A DNA stretch of 64,000 nucleotides, taken from the NCBI RefSeq assembly GCF_001687105.1, contig NZ_CP014596.1:1115001-1179000 (forward strand), given 5' to 3'. Positions 41,880-49,856 of the stretch are shown here, in pieces. The notes beneath the pieces are model-generated. The model was not told where the DNA came from. It was given only the letters and a program-made list of their open reading frames with translations, and did no database searches. The first letter of the stretch is position 1. The number at the start of each line of letters is the position of its first letter. This DNA comes from Salipiger sp. CCB-MM3. GTDB taxonomy: Bacteria > Pseudomonadota > Alphaproteobacteria > Rhodobacterales > Rhodobacteraceae. The translations under genes were made by a program, and so were the position numbers.

Positions 41880-42440
41880 ATGATGAGCGACGCGATCCAC
41901 AGTCGGGCAGAGCGGCACTTCGCGCCGTGGAAGAACGGCGGCGGCGAGACCGCAGAGATCATTTGCGTCCCGCAGGGCGCGGGGTTCGATGATTTCGCGT
42001 GGCGTATCAGCACGGCGAAGGTCGAAGGCTCCGGGCCATTTTCGGCCTTTGCCGGCGTGTCGCGCAATCTGACGGTGCTGGAGGGCGGCGCGATGAGCCT
42101 CACCGTCGGGTCCGGCGCGCCGGTGCGTCTCGATACGGCGAGCGGCCCCTTTGCCTTCAGCGGCGAAACGCCCTGCACGGCAGAACTTCACGGGGCCGGG
42201 CTGCTTGATCTCAATGTCATGGTGCGGGCGCCCTATCGCTGTGCGGTTCTTTGCGAGGGGCAGGCGCTGCCCGAGGCGGCTGCGCCGTGCGCCACTTATC
42301 TCTTTGCGCTTCGGGATCTGCCGCAGATGGGGCTGCAGAAGCACGACCTGCGCGATCTGGGAGAACGCGTGCCGACCGGGATGGCTGAGGTTCCCGCAGG
42401 CGCGCTGCTGATCGTGATCGGCGAGGAATCGGACGGGTAA
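41880..42440 (+). CDS. hutD: HutD family protein
   Basis: 186 residues of the HutD family, a cupin-like bicupin that is widely found with hut genes and thought to limit histidine catabolism by sensing urocanate or formylglutamate-related signals. Recognisable segments are HFAPWKNGGGETAEI near the N-terminus, DDFAWRISTAKVEGSGPFSAFAG, LTVLEGGAMSLTV and LLDLNVMVRA. Two consecutive ATG codons exist at 41880 and 41883. It is divergent from hutF and shares its operator region. Confidence 0.9.
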   Translation: MMSDAIHSRAERHFAPWKNGGGETAEIICVPQGAGFDDFAWRISTAKVEGSGPFSAFAGVSRNLTVLEGGAMSLTVGSGAPVRLDTASGPFAFSGETPCTAELHGAGLLDLNVMVRAPYRCAVLCEGQALPEAAAPCATYLFALRDLPQMGLQKHDLRDLGERVPTGMAEVPAGALLIVIGEESDG

Positions 42441-42600
42441 AAGCGCGCGTTCGAGCGGCGATCAAAGGGTGGTCGCGGCGGGATGAGCGAGCCGTGGGGG
42501 CTTGATTTCCGCAGAGAGCTTCATTCTTGCAATGCACGTTTTCCGCGCAAGCGCGGCTTTCATGGCGTGTGCTTTGCGCATCTTTGCGCCTCATCGAAGT

Positions 42601-42615
42601 AATTTTCTGAAAATT
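42601..42615. promoter_or_regulatory. Near-perfect palindrome upstream of the nirB promoter
   Basis: AATTTTC and GAAAATT flank a single T. It lies just before a possible -35 element (TTGGAA, 42615-42620) with TATTGC (42637-42642) 16 nt later. It could bind an upstream activator of nitrogen metabolism. Confidence 0.4.
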
Positions 42616-42679
42616 TGGAACCGACCCTCAAATTAATATTGCCGGGTGCATCGGGTCCGGTCTAAGCACAGAGCCATCC

Positions 42680-42763
42680 GATCGGGGACGACCCCGATCC
42701 ACGGCCGCAACGGCGCGGCATTTCCGTCAAGAGCCCTTCGAGGGCAGGCAGCAAAGGCGCTGC
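42680..42763 (+). promoter_or_regulatory. ANTAR-type hairpin leader (NasT-like antitermination target)
   Basis: Three stems are stacked in the leader. GATCGGGG/CCCCGATC with an ACGA loop is at 42680-42699. GCCGC/GCGGC at 42704-42719 closes the hexaloop AACGGC, and GCAGC/GCTGC at 42748-42763 closes the hexaloop AAAGGC. Both hexaloops have A at position 1 and G at position 4, the feature recognised by ANTAR proteins such as NasT/NasR. A small UUCG-type hairpin (42733-42745) lies between them. The linker is longer than in the textbook motif. Confidence 0.65.
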
Positions 42764-42888
42764 ATCTTCGCTCCGACACATGTCGGTTCGTGGGTTAACG
42801 CAAGCTGCCAACCTTCCGTTTTCCCTGACAGAAATCGCCGCGGCCCGGGGTCTCCCGTTCCGCTTCCTGCTGAAACCGGAGTCCCCTC

Positions 42889-45366
42889 ATGTCCAAACAG
42901 CGCCTCGTCATCATCGGCAACGGCATGGCCCCCGGCCGCCTTCTGGAGCACCTCTTCGAGGCCGCCCCTGATGCTTATGACGTCACTATCTTCAACGCCG
43001 AGCCGCGGGTGAACTACGACCGCATCATGCTCTCGCCGGTGCTCTCGGGCGAGAAGACCTTTGAAGACATCATCATCCACGGCGACGCTTGGTACGAAGG
43101 CCATGGCATCACGCTGCACCGCGGCGAGAAGGTCACCGGCATCGACCGCGAGGCGCGCATCGTAACCGGCGCGAGCGGCATCACCGCCGCCTACGACAAG
43201 CTGGTGATCGCCACGGGCTCGTCGCCCTTCATCATCCCGGTGCCCGGCCACAAGCTGCCCGGCGTGCTGGCGTACCGCGATCTCGACGACGTGGATGGAA
43301 TGCTGCGGGCGGCCGATAGGGGCGGCCGGGCCGTGGTGATCGGCGGCGGCCTTCTTGGTCTCGAGGCCGCCGCCGGTCTGAAATCGCGCGGCATGGATGT
43401 GACCGTGCTGCACCTCATGCCGACCCTGATGGAGCGCCAACTCGATCCCGCCGCGGGCTACCTGCTGCAAAAAGAACTGGAGAGCCGCGGCATCGAAGTG
43501 CGCTGCGGTGCCAACACCAAGGCGATCCTCGGCGAGCGCGAGGTCGAAGGCGTCGAACTGGAAGACGGCACGATCATCGATGCCTCGCTGGTGGTTATGG
43601 CGGTGGGCATCCGGCCTGCGGTCGATCTGGCCCGCGAGGCGGGGCTTGAGGTGGGGCGCGGCATCCAGACGGATTTCGCCATGCGCACCTCGGACCCGGA
43701 CATCTTCAGCGTCGGGGAATGCGCCGAGGTGGATGGCCGCGTCTACGGTCTGGTCGCGCCGCTCTACCAGATGGCAAAGGTCGCCGCCGAGCACCTCTCC
43801 GGCGTCTCCGAGGCCGCGTTCACCCATGCCGAGACACCCACCAAGCTCAAGGTCACCGGCATCAACCTTTATTCGGTCGGGGATTTCGGCGACGGGCCGG
43901 ACCGCGAGGACGTGGTGCTGCGTGACGCCGCCCGTGGCAGCTACCGCCGGGTGATCTTGCAGGACAATCGCGTGATCGGAGCCGTGCTCTACGGCGATGT
44001 GGCCGATGGCATGTGGTACAACGAGCTGCTGAAGTCCGGCGAGGATGTGTCAAAGATGCGCGACACGCTGATCTTCGGACAGGCGCATCAGGGTGGCGGC
44101 GTCGCAGCCGACCCGCTGGCCGCCGTCGCCAATCTTTCGGACGACGCGGAAATCTGCGGCTGCAACGGCATCTGCAAAGGCAAGATCGTACAGGCAATCA
44201 ATGAAAAGGGGCTGACGTCGCTCGGAGAAGTGCGCGCCCACACCAAGGCCAGCGCCTCCTGCGGCACCTGCACGGGGCTCGTGGAGGCGGTCATGGCGCT
44301 GACCCTTGGCGACACATTCGCCAAGAAGGCCGAGGGCATGTGCGGGTGCACCGATCTCGGCCATGGCGAGGTGCGCCGCCTGATCAAGGCGCAGGGGCTC
44401 AAGAGCATCCCCGCCGTGATGCAGGAACTGGAGTGGAAGAGCTCGCACGGCTGCGCCAAATGCCGCCCTGCGCTGAACTACTACCTGCTCAGCGACTGGC
44501 CGGGCGAGTATAAAGACGATCAGCAGAGCCGCTTCATCAACGAGCGCGTGCACGCCAATATCCAGAAGGACGGCACCTATTCCGTCGTGCCGCGCATGTG
44601 GGGCGGGATGACCTCTTCGGATGAGCTGCGCGCCATCGCGGATGTGGTCGACAAGTTCGCCATCCCCGACGTGAAGGTGACCGGCGGCCAGCGCATCGAC
44701 CTGCTGGGGGTGAAGAAGGCAGACCTTCCCGCGGTCTGGGCCGATCTCAACGCTGCCGGGCTGGTCTCGGGCCACGCCTATGCCAAGGGGCTGCGCACGG
44801 TAAAGACCTGCGTCGGCAGCACGTGGTGCCGCTTTGGCACGCAGGACAGCACCGGGCTCGGCATCAAGCTCGAAAAGTTCCTCTGGGGCTCGTGGACGCC
44901 CGCCAAGGTGAAGCTGGCCGTGACTGGCTGTCCGCGCAACTGCGCCGAGGCGACCTGCAAGGACATCGGCGTGATCTGTGTCGAGAGCGGCTACGAGATC
45001 GTCTACGGCGGCGCTGCGGGCCTGCACATCCAAGGCACGACCAAGCTTGGCACCGTGGCTACCGAGGAGGAGGTGATCGAGATCGCCGCCGCCATGACCC
45101 AGATGTACCGCGAGCAGGGTTTTTACCTCGAGCGGATTTACAAATGGGCGGATCGCGTCGGCTACGACACTGTGAAGGCCGCGATCCTCGACGATCTGGA
45201 GAGCCGCCGCGCCTATTACGAGCGCTTCGTGCTGAGCCAGAAATTCTCGCAGTCCGACCCGTGGTCCGAGCGCGTCTCGGGCGTCGACAAGCATGAATTC
45301 AAGCCGCTCGCCGTCTTCGGTGAGGACCTCGCCCCCGCAACCGCCAAAGTGGAGCCTGCAGAATGA
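42889..45366 (+). CDS. nirB: Assimilatory nitrite reductase, large subunit (NADH)
   Basis: 825 residues, standard NirB size. It reduces nitrite to ammonia in the cytosol with siroheme and an [4Fe-4S] centre. N-terminal FAD/NAD domains (LVIIGNGMAPGRLLEHL, VIATGSSPFIIP, VIGGGLLGLEAAAGL) are followed by a BFD-like [2Fe-2S] domain with CGCNGIC and CGTCTGL. The siroheme half carries TCVGSTWCRFGTQDS and CPRNCAEATCKDIG, the four cysteines of the cluster. CCGGAG precedes the ATG. nirD overlaps its end by four bases. No nitrate reductase or siroheme synthase gene is visible downstream. Confidence 0.96.
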   Translation: MSKQRLVIIGNGMAPGRLLEHLFEAAPDAYDVTIFNAEPRVNYDRIMLSPVLSGEKTFEDIIIHGDAWYEGHGITLHRGEKVTGIDREARIVTGASGITAAYDKLVIATGSSPFIIPVPGHKLPGVLAYRDLDDVDGMLRAADRGGRAVVIGGGLLGLEAAAGLKSRGMDVTVLHLMPTLMERQLDPAAGYLLQKELESRGIEVRCGANTKAILGEREVEGVELEDGTIIDASLVVMAVGIRPAVDLAREAGLEVGRGIQTDFAMRTSDPDIFSVGECAEVDGRVYGLVAPLYQMAKVAAEHLSGVSEAAFTHAETPTKLKVTGINLYSVGDFGDGPDREDVVLRDAARGSYRRVILQDNRVIGAVLYGDVADGMWYNELLKSGEDVSKMRDTLIFGQAHQGGGVAADPLAAVANLSDDAEICGCNGICKGKIVQAINEKGLTSLGEVRAHTKASASCGTCTGLVEAVMALTLGDTFAKKAEGMCGCTDLGHGEVRRLIKAQGLKSIPAVMQELEWKSSHGCAKCRPALNYYLLSDWPGEYKDDQQSRFINERVHANIQKDGTYSVVPRMWGGMTSSDELRAIADVVDKFAIPDVKVTGGQRIDLLGVKKADLPAVWADLNAAGLVSGHAYAKGLRTVKTCVGSTWCRFGTQDSTGLGIKLEKFLWGSWTPAKVKLAVTGCPRNCAEATCKDIGVICVESGYEIVYGGAAGLHIQGTTKLGTVATEEEVIEIAAAMTQMYREQGFYLERIYKWADRVGYDTVKAAILDDLESRRAYYERFVLSQKFSQSDPWSERVSGVDKHEFKPLAVFGEDLAPATAKVEPAE

Positions 45367-45716
45367 ACGCCCTCACGCGCGACACCAACGCATGGCGCCT
45401 GATCGGCTCCATCGACGACATCCCCAGCCAAGGCGCGCGCTGCGTCAAAAACGGGGAGACCACGATTGCCGTCTTCCGCACCGCGGATGACCGCGTCTTC
45501 GCTCTCGAAGACAAATGCCCGCACAAGAACGGGCCGCTCAGTCAGGGGATCGTGCATGACGGCTGCGTCACATGTCCCCTGCACAACTGGGTGATCTCGC
45601 TGGAGACCGGTGCCGCCACAGGCGCCGACGAAGGCCGCACCGCCTCCTTCCCCGTCCGTCTGGATGGGCGGGACATCTACCTGAACCTCGAACCGAACCT
45701 CGAAATGGGCGCCTGA
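45363..45716 (+). CDS. nirD: Nitrite reductase small subunit, Rieske-type
   Basis: 117 residues. A Rieske-like fold with KCPHKNGPLSQG and CVTCPLHNWVI, so both Cys-x-His halves are present. It joins NirB in the NADH-dependent nitrite reductase. The ATG overlaps the nirB stop (ATGA), indicating translational coupling. Confidence 0.95.
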   Translation: MNALTRDTNAWRLIGSIDDIPSQGARCVKNGETTIAVFRTADDRVFALEDKCPHKNGPLSQGIVHDGCVTCPLHNWVISLETGAATGADEGRTASFPVRLDGRDIYLNLEPNLEMGA

Positions 45717-45755
45717 CTTCCGGCCCCGAACCCTTCTCAGCAAAGGACACAGAAA

Positions 45756-46601
45756 ATGTCGTATATCGCTCCCAAGGAATTCGCGGCCAAGATGGTCGAC
45801 GCCGGCGAATCCAAGATCTTCATGTCCACCAAGGACACGCTCATCCGCGCCTATATGGCCGGTGCCATCCTCGCGCTGGCCGCCGCCTTTGCGGTGACCA
45901 TCGCGGTCAACACCGGCAACTTCCTCGTTGCCTCGCTGCTCTTCCCGGTCGGCTTCTGCATGCTCTACCTGATGGGCTTCGACCTGCTGACCGGCGTTTT
46001 CACGCTCGCGCCGCTGGCGGTGATCGCCAAGCGTCCGGGCTGCACCTGGAAAGGTGTTTTCCGCAACTGGGGTCTGGTGTTCTGCGGCAACTTCGCGGGC
46101 GCTATGACCACCGCGATCCTGATGGCCATCGTCTTCACCACCGGCTTCTCGACCGAGCCCAACGCCGTGGGCCAGAAGATCGGCTCGATCGGTGAGGCCC
46201 GGACGCTTGGCTATGCCGCAGCTGGCGGCGCAGGCTTGCTGACCGTCTTCACCCGCGCCGTGCTGTGCAACTGGATGGTCTCGACCGGCGTGGTCGCGGC
46301 GATGATGTCCTCCTCCACGGGCGGCAAGATCATGGCCATGTGGATGCCGATCCTCGTGTTCTTCTACCTCGGCTTCGAGCATTCGATCGTCAACATGTTC
46401 CTCTTCCCCTCGGGCATCATGCTGGGCGGCCAGTTCACCTGGTTCGACTACCTCGCCTACAACGAGATTCCGGTGGTGCTGGGCAACCTCGTCGGCGGTC
46501 TGACCTTCGTGGGCGGCATGATCTACGCAACCCACTTCCGTGAATCGCCGAAGCGCAACGCGGGCCGCAACGACGACACCGCAGGCGTTCCCGCCGAATA
46601 A
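45756..46601 (+). CDS. nirC: Formate/nitrite transporter family protein (NirC-like)
   Basis: 281 residues of the FNT family, an inner-membrane pentameric channel. Six helices are visible, with segments AYMAGAILALAAAFAVTI, GLVFCGNFAGAMTTA and ARAVLCNWMV-type TRAVLCNWMVSTGVVAAMM, and the closing FEHSIVNMFLFPSGIMLGG. Adjacent to nirBD it most likely imports nitrite for assimilation. A strong terminator (46619-46647) follows, yet the next gene is only 75 nt away. Confidence 0.93.
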   Translation: MSYIAPKEFAAKMVDAGESKIFMSTKDTLIRAYMAGAILALAAAFAVTIAVNTGNFLVASLLFPVGFCMLYLMGFDLLTGVFTLAPLAVIAKRPGCTWKGVFRNWGLVFCGNFAGAMTTAILMAIVFTTGFSTEPNAVGQKIGSIGEARTLGYAAAGGAGLLTVFTRAVLCNWMVSTGVVAAMMSSSTGGKIMAMWMPILVFFYLGFEHSIVNMFLFPSGIMLGGQFTWFDYLAYNEIPVVLGNLVGGLTFVGGMIYATHFRESPKRNAGRNDDTAGVPAE

Positions 46602-46618
46602 GATTGACCTCCCCCTTG

Positions 46619-46647
46619 GGCCCCGCTTGCGTGCGGGGCCTCTTTTT
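46619..46647 (+). terminator. Rho-independent terminator after nirC
   Basis: GGCCCCGC (46619-46626) and GCGGGGCC (46633-46640) form an 8-bp stem with a six-base loop, followed by TCTTTTT. It separates nirBDC from the kinase/phosphatase gene, which then needs its own promoter or readthrough. Confidence 0.88.
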
Positions 46648-46675
46648 CATTTGTCCCTGTGACCGGACATCCGCC

Positions 46676-48409
46676 ATGCCCCGAGACACCGCCGACGCCA
46701 TGACCGCCGCCACCGGATTGCGCCTCTCGCTTGGCCAGCACGCCGCACAAGGCGCGAAGCCGCAGATGCAGGACTTTCACGGCGCGCTGCTGCCGGAGGG
46801 GATGCAACTGGCGCTCAAAGGCGCGGTGGTGGCTCTGGCTGACGGTATTTCCAGCAGTCGCTTTTCCCGCGCGGCCGCCGAGATGGCGGTGGGCGCGATG
46901 CTGACCGATTACTACGACACGCCCGAAAGCTGGACGGTGCAGACCTCTGCCAGCCGGGTGATCTCTGCGACGAACGCATGGCTGCACGGCCAGTCGCGCG
47001 CCGTGGCACCGGGCGATCCCGACCGGGGCTATGTGTGCACCTTCTCGGCGATGGTGCTGAAGGGCCGCAGCGCCCATCTCTTTCACATCGGCGACAGCCA
47101 CATTGCGCGCCTCTCCGGCGACAGCCTAGAGCCGCTCACCGAAGACCACCGCAGCGGCGGGATGCTGGCGCGGGCCATGGGCGTCAGCCCAGAGCTGCGC
47201 ATCGACCACCGCCGGGTGCCGCTCCAGGTGGGGGATGTCTTCGTGCTGACCACCGACGGTGTGCATGAGCATGTCACCGGGCGCGACCTGCGCGCGGTGC
47301 TGGACCGGACCGAGGATCTCGACGCGGTGGCCGAGGAGTTGGTGGCCCATGCGCTGCGCCGGGGCAGCGCTGACAATCTCACCGCGCAGATCCTGCGTGT
47401 CGACGCGTTGCCCGAGCCCGGCAGCGCCGCGCTGGGCGACGAGGCGGCGCGCCTGCCGGTGCCGCCGCTGCCGAAGCCGGGGCAGGAGATCGACGGGTTT
47501 CGCATCCTGCGCGCGCTCCACCATTCTGCGCGCAGCCATGTGTTCCTCGCTGCCGCACCAGACGGCACGCGGGTGGCGCTGAAAATTCCCGCCTCCGAGA
47601 TCGCCGAAGACCCAGAGGCGCGGCGGCGCTTCCTGCTGGAGGACTGGGTGGCGCGCCGCATCCACAGCCCGCATGTGCTGCGCGCTGCGCCATTGCCGGG
47701 GCCGCGCAGCGCGCTTTACGGGGTCACCGACTATGTCGAGGGCGTCACCCTGCGCCAATGGATGACCGACCACCCGAAGCCATCGCTCGACGAGGTGCGC
47801 AGCATCTTGCAGCAGGTGGCGGACGGGCTGCGCACGATGCACCGCCGCGAGATGATCCATCAGGATATCCGGCCCGAGAACCTGCTGATCGACGGTGACG
47901 GCACGCTGCGGATCATCGATTTCGGCTCGGTCGCCGTGGCCGGTGTGGAAGAGGCGACGCCGGGCCTCATGGGCGAGATGCCCGGAACCTACCAATACAC
48001 CGCGCCCGAGTATCTTTCGGGGGATGTGGTGAGCTGGCGGTCCGACATGTATGCGCTGGCGGTGATCGGCTACGAGATGCTGACCGGGCTTTTGCCCTAT
48101 GGCTCTCAGGTGGCCCGCATCGCCTCGCGCCGGGACCAGATGCGCCTCGTCTACCGCTCGGCCTGCGACGAGACGAGCGGCGTGCCCGGCTGGGTGGATG
48201 CCGCGCTGGAACGCGCTTTGCATCCCGACCCGCTCCGCCGTCCCGACGCGCTTTCGGAATTCCTTGCCGATCTGCGCCGTCCCGCGCCGGGCTGGCAGGC
48301 CGCGCATCGTCGCCCGCTTGCAGCGCGCAATCCCGTCCGTTTCTGGCAGGCCGTCTCCGCGATCCTTGCGGCGCTCTGCCTTATCCTCGCCGCCCAACTG
48401 GGCGGCTGA
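46676..48409 (+). CDS. PP2C phosphatase - Ser/Thr kinase fusion with C-terminal membrane anchor
   Basis: 577 residues. The N-terminal half is a PP2C phosphatase with metal motifs QDFHGALL, VALADGISSS, HIGDSHIARL, LTTDGVHEHV and GSADNLTAQI. The second half is a Hanks-type kinase with VALKIP, catalytic loop HQDIRPENLLID, IIDFGS and PGTYQYTAPEYL. A single helix (FWQAVSAILAALCLILAAQLGG) ends the protein, placing it in the membrane. Such fusions recur beside nirBD/nitrate genes and are thought to tune nitrogen assimilation. The start at 46676 is tentative; an ATG at 46700 is also possible. Confidence 0.87.
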   Translation: MPRDTADAMTAATGLRLSLGQHAAQGAKPQMQDFHGALLPEGMQLALKGAVVALADGISSSRFSRAAAEMAVGAMLTDYYDTPESWTVQTSASRVISATNAWLHGQSRAVAPGDPDRGYVCTFSAMVLKGRSAHLFHIGDSHIARLSGDSLEPLTEDHRSGGMLARAMGVSPELRIDHRRVPLQVGDVFVLTTDGVHEHVTGRDLRAVLDRTEDLDAVAEELVAHALRRGSADNLTAQILRVDALPEPGSAALGDEAARLPVPPLPKPGQEIDGFRILRALHHSARSHVFLAAAPDGTRVALKIPASEIAEDPEARRRFLLEDWVARRIHSPHVLRAAPLPGPRSALYGVTDYVEGVTLRQWMTDHPKPSLDEVRSILQQVADGLRTMHRREMIHQDIRPENLLIDGDGTLRIIDFGSVAVAGVEEATPGLMGEMPGTYQYTAPEYLSGDVVSWRSDMYALAVIGYEMLTGLLPYGSQVARIASRRDQMRLVYRSACDETSGVPGWVDAALERALHPDPLRRPDALSEFLADLRRPAPGWQAAHRRPLAARNPVRFWQAVSAILAALCLILAAQLGG

Positions 48410-48435
48410 CCCTCACCCTCGAAAGGAGCAATGCC

Positions 48436-48903
48436 ATGAAAGACGCACTCATCCCGCAGGATCTGACCAAGGACGATGTCGCCGCGCTGATCCTCGCCGC
48501 CAAGAAACGTGCCGGCCTGAGCTGGGAGGGGATCGCCAAGGAAATCGGCATGTCGCCGGTTTGGACCCATTCGGCCTGTGTCGGCATGAACGCGATGCCG
48601 CCCGCGAAGGCCAAAGCGTTGGTGGCGCTGCTTGACCTGCCCGCCGAAGCCGAAGAGGCGCTGATCGAAAGCCCGACCAAGGTCTGGAGCCAGACCGTGC
48701 CGACCGATCCCTGCATCTACCGGCTCTATGAGATCGTCGGCGTCTATGGCCCGACCATCAAGGCGCTGATCCACGAAGAGTTCGGCGACGGCATCATGTC
48801 GGCCATCGACTTCGACATGGAGGTGACGCGCGTGCCGCATGAAAAGGGCGACCGGGTGAAGATCGAGATGTCCGGAAAATACCTCGGCTACAACGCTTGG
48901 TAA
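48436..48903 (+). CDS. cynS: Cyanase (cyanate hydratase)
   Basis: 155 residues, the typical cyanase length. It decomposes cyanate with bicarbonate to ammonia and CO2. The catalytic residues Arg96, Glu99 (in YRLYEI) and Ser122 (in IMSAIDF) align by number with E. coli cyanase. The N-terminal HTH-like fold (LSWEGIAKEIGMSPVWTHSACVG) is present. It follows the kinase/phosphatase gene by 27 nt and extends the nitrogen-assimilation theme. An RBS GAAAGGAG lies upstream. Confidence 0.96.
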   Translation: MKDALIPQDLTKDDVAALILAAKKRAGLSWEGIAKEIGMSPVWTHSACVGMNAMPPAKAKALVALLDLPAEAEEALIESPTKVWSQTVPTDPCIYRLYEIVGVYGPTIKALIHEEFGDGIMSAIDFDMEVTRVPHEKGDRVKIEMSGKYLGYNAW

Positions 48904-48936
48904 GCGCGGGCCTCCGCCTGTCTGCCAGTATTGATG

Positions 48937-48970
48937 GGGACCGGAGCGCGGGGCGCTGCCGGTCCCTTTC
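48937..48970 (+). terminator. Strong hairpin terminator after cynS
   Basis: GGGACCGG (48937-48944) pairs with CCGGTCCC (48959-48966), with an inner AGCGC/GCGCT stem. Only a short T-rich run (TTTC) follows. It marks the end of the nitrogen cluster. Confidence 0.7.
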
Positions 48971-49199
48971 TCATCGCGCGTCCTTTCGGACTGCCTGAAA
49001 ATCGCAAAGGCATGCGCCCTATCTTTCGATTTTCGTGAAGAGTTCCTTCGAGCGCCGACGGATTGTGCGGCTTTCCCCTGCGGCATATTGCTGCATTGCG
49101 CCGCGCCTCCACCGGGCCGGACGGGGATCTTCTTTGTTTCCCAGAGGTTTCTCTGATGCTGCCCGGTGTGCGCCCGCATTCCAGTAAGGGAGTATCACC
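48971..49199. promoter_or_regulatory. Upstream region of the membrane dehydrogenase operon with an inverted repeat
   Basis: GAAAATCG (48997-49004) and CGATTTTC (49027-49034) are perfect 8-bp inverted arms separated by 22 nt, a possible operator. AAGGGAG at about 49184-49190 serves the following ATG. No gene is supported here. Confidence 0.4.
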
Positions 49200-49799
49200 A
49201 TGCCGAACCTGTTTCCCCCGCGCAGTCCGAGCGGAGGGCGCACCCCCCATCGCGGAAGCGCCTCCAGCGTGCCGAGTGGACACAGACTTCGCAGGCGTGA
49301 GTTCCTCCTGACATCGGCGCTGGCCGGTCTGGCGGCGGCCTCGGGCGCGACCTTCGGTGCGGGGCGCGTGCTGGCCGCAAGCAGCGGCGCCGAGGGCTTC
49401 GGCGCGATCAGTGCCTTCGTCACCCGTCAGGACAGCCTGAACCCGGCGCTGGTCGAGCGGGCCTATGCGCAGCTGACAGAGCTTGACCCGGACTTCGGCG
49501 CGAAGCTCGAGGCGCTGGACACCGCCCTGACCGAAAGCGGCAGCGAGACGGTGGACGCATTCCTCGCCACCGGGCCCGCGCAGGACCTGCGTGATACAAT
49601 GACCACGATCACCGCGGTCTGGTATCTTGGCTACACCGGCACACCGGACCCGTCGCAGGAAAGCGACGACGCGCGCTTCGTCACCTATCGCGATGCGCTG
49701 ATGTGGGGGCCGACCTCCGACGCGACGCCGATCCCCACCTATTCACAGCACAAGATGAACTATTGGGCCGAGCCTCCGGCGAGTGTCGCCGACGACTGA
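49200..49799 (+). CDS. Membrane dehydrogenase small subunit (sorbitol dehydrogenase family), Tat signal
   Basis: 199 residues with a twin-arginine signal LRRREFLLTSALAGLAAASGATFGAGRVLA. The body resembles the small subunit of membrane-bound FAD sugar/polyol dehydrogenases (FAD-SLDH type), which co-exports the flavoprotein. The flavoprotein downstream has no signal peptide and would be carried through Tat with it. The C-terminus has TYSQHKMNYWAEPP. AAGGGAG precedes the ATG. Confidence 0.82.
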   Translation: MPNLFPPRSPSGGRTPHRGSASSVPSGHRLRRREFLLTSALAGLAAASGATFGAGRVLAASSGAEGFGAISAFVTRQDSLNPALVERAYAQLTELDPDFGAKLEALDTALTESGSETVDAFLATGPAQDLRDTMTTITAVWYLGYTGTPDPSQESDDARFVTYRDALMWGPTSDATPIPTYSQHKMNYWAEPPASVADD

Positions 49800-49856
49800 C
49801 GCGGGCGGTTTGCCCGGTCTCCTCCGCCCCTTTTTCACCGAACTGGATTCCCAGAT

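Larger units (their letters stand above)
42441..42888. other. Intergenic region and leader upstream of nirB
   Basis: 448 nt. It holds a 15-bp near-palindrome at 42601-42615, a possible promoter at 42615-42642, and a run of hairpins at 42680-42763 with two ANTAR-type hexaloops. A further dyad CCGACA/TGTCGG occurs at 42773-42786. No coding sequence is supported. Confidence 0.6.

Noticed and set aside
42601..42888. A sigma-54 promoter for nirB
   Set aside because: No TGGCAC-N5-TTGC match was found in the leader; the palindrome and ANTAR-like hairpins explain the region better.
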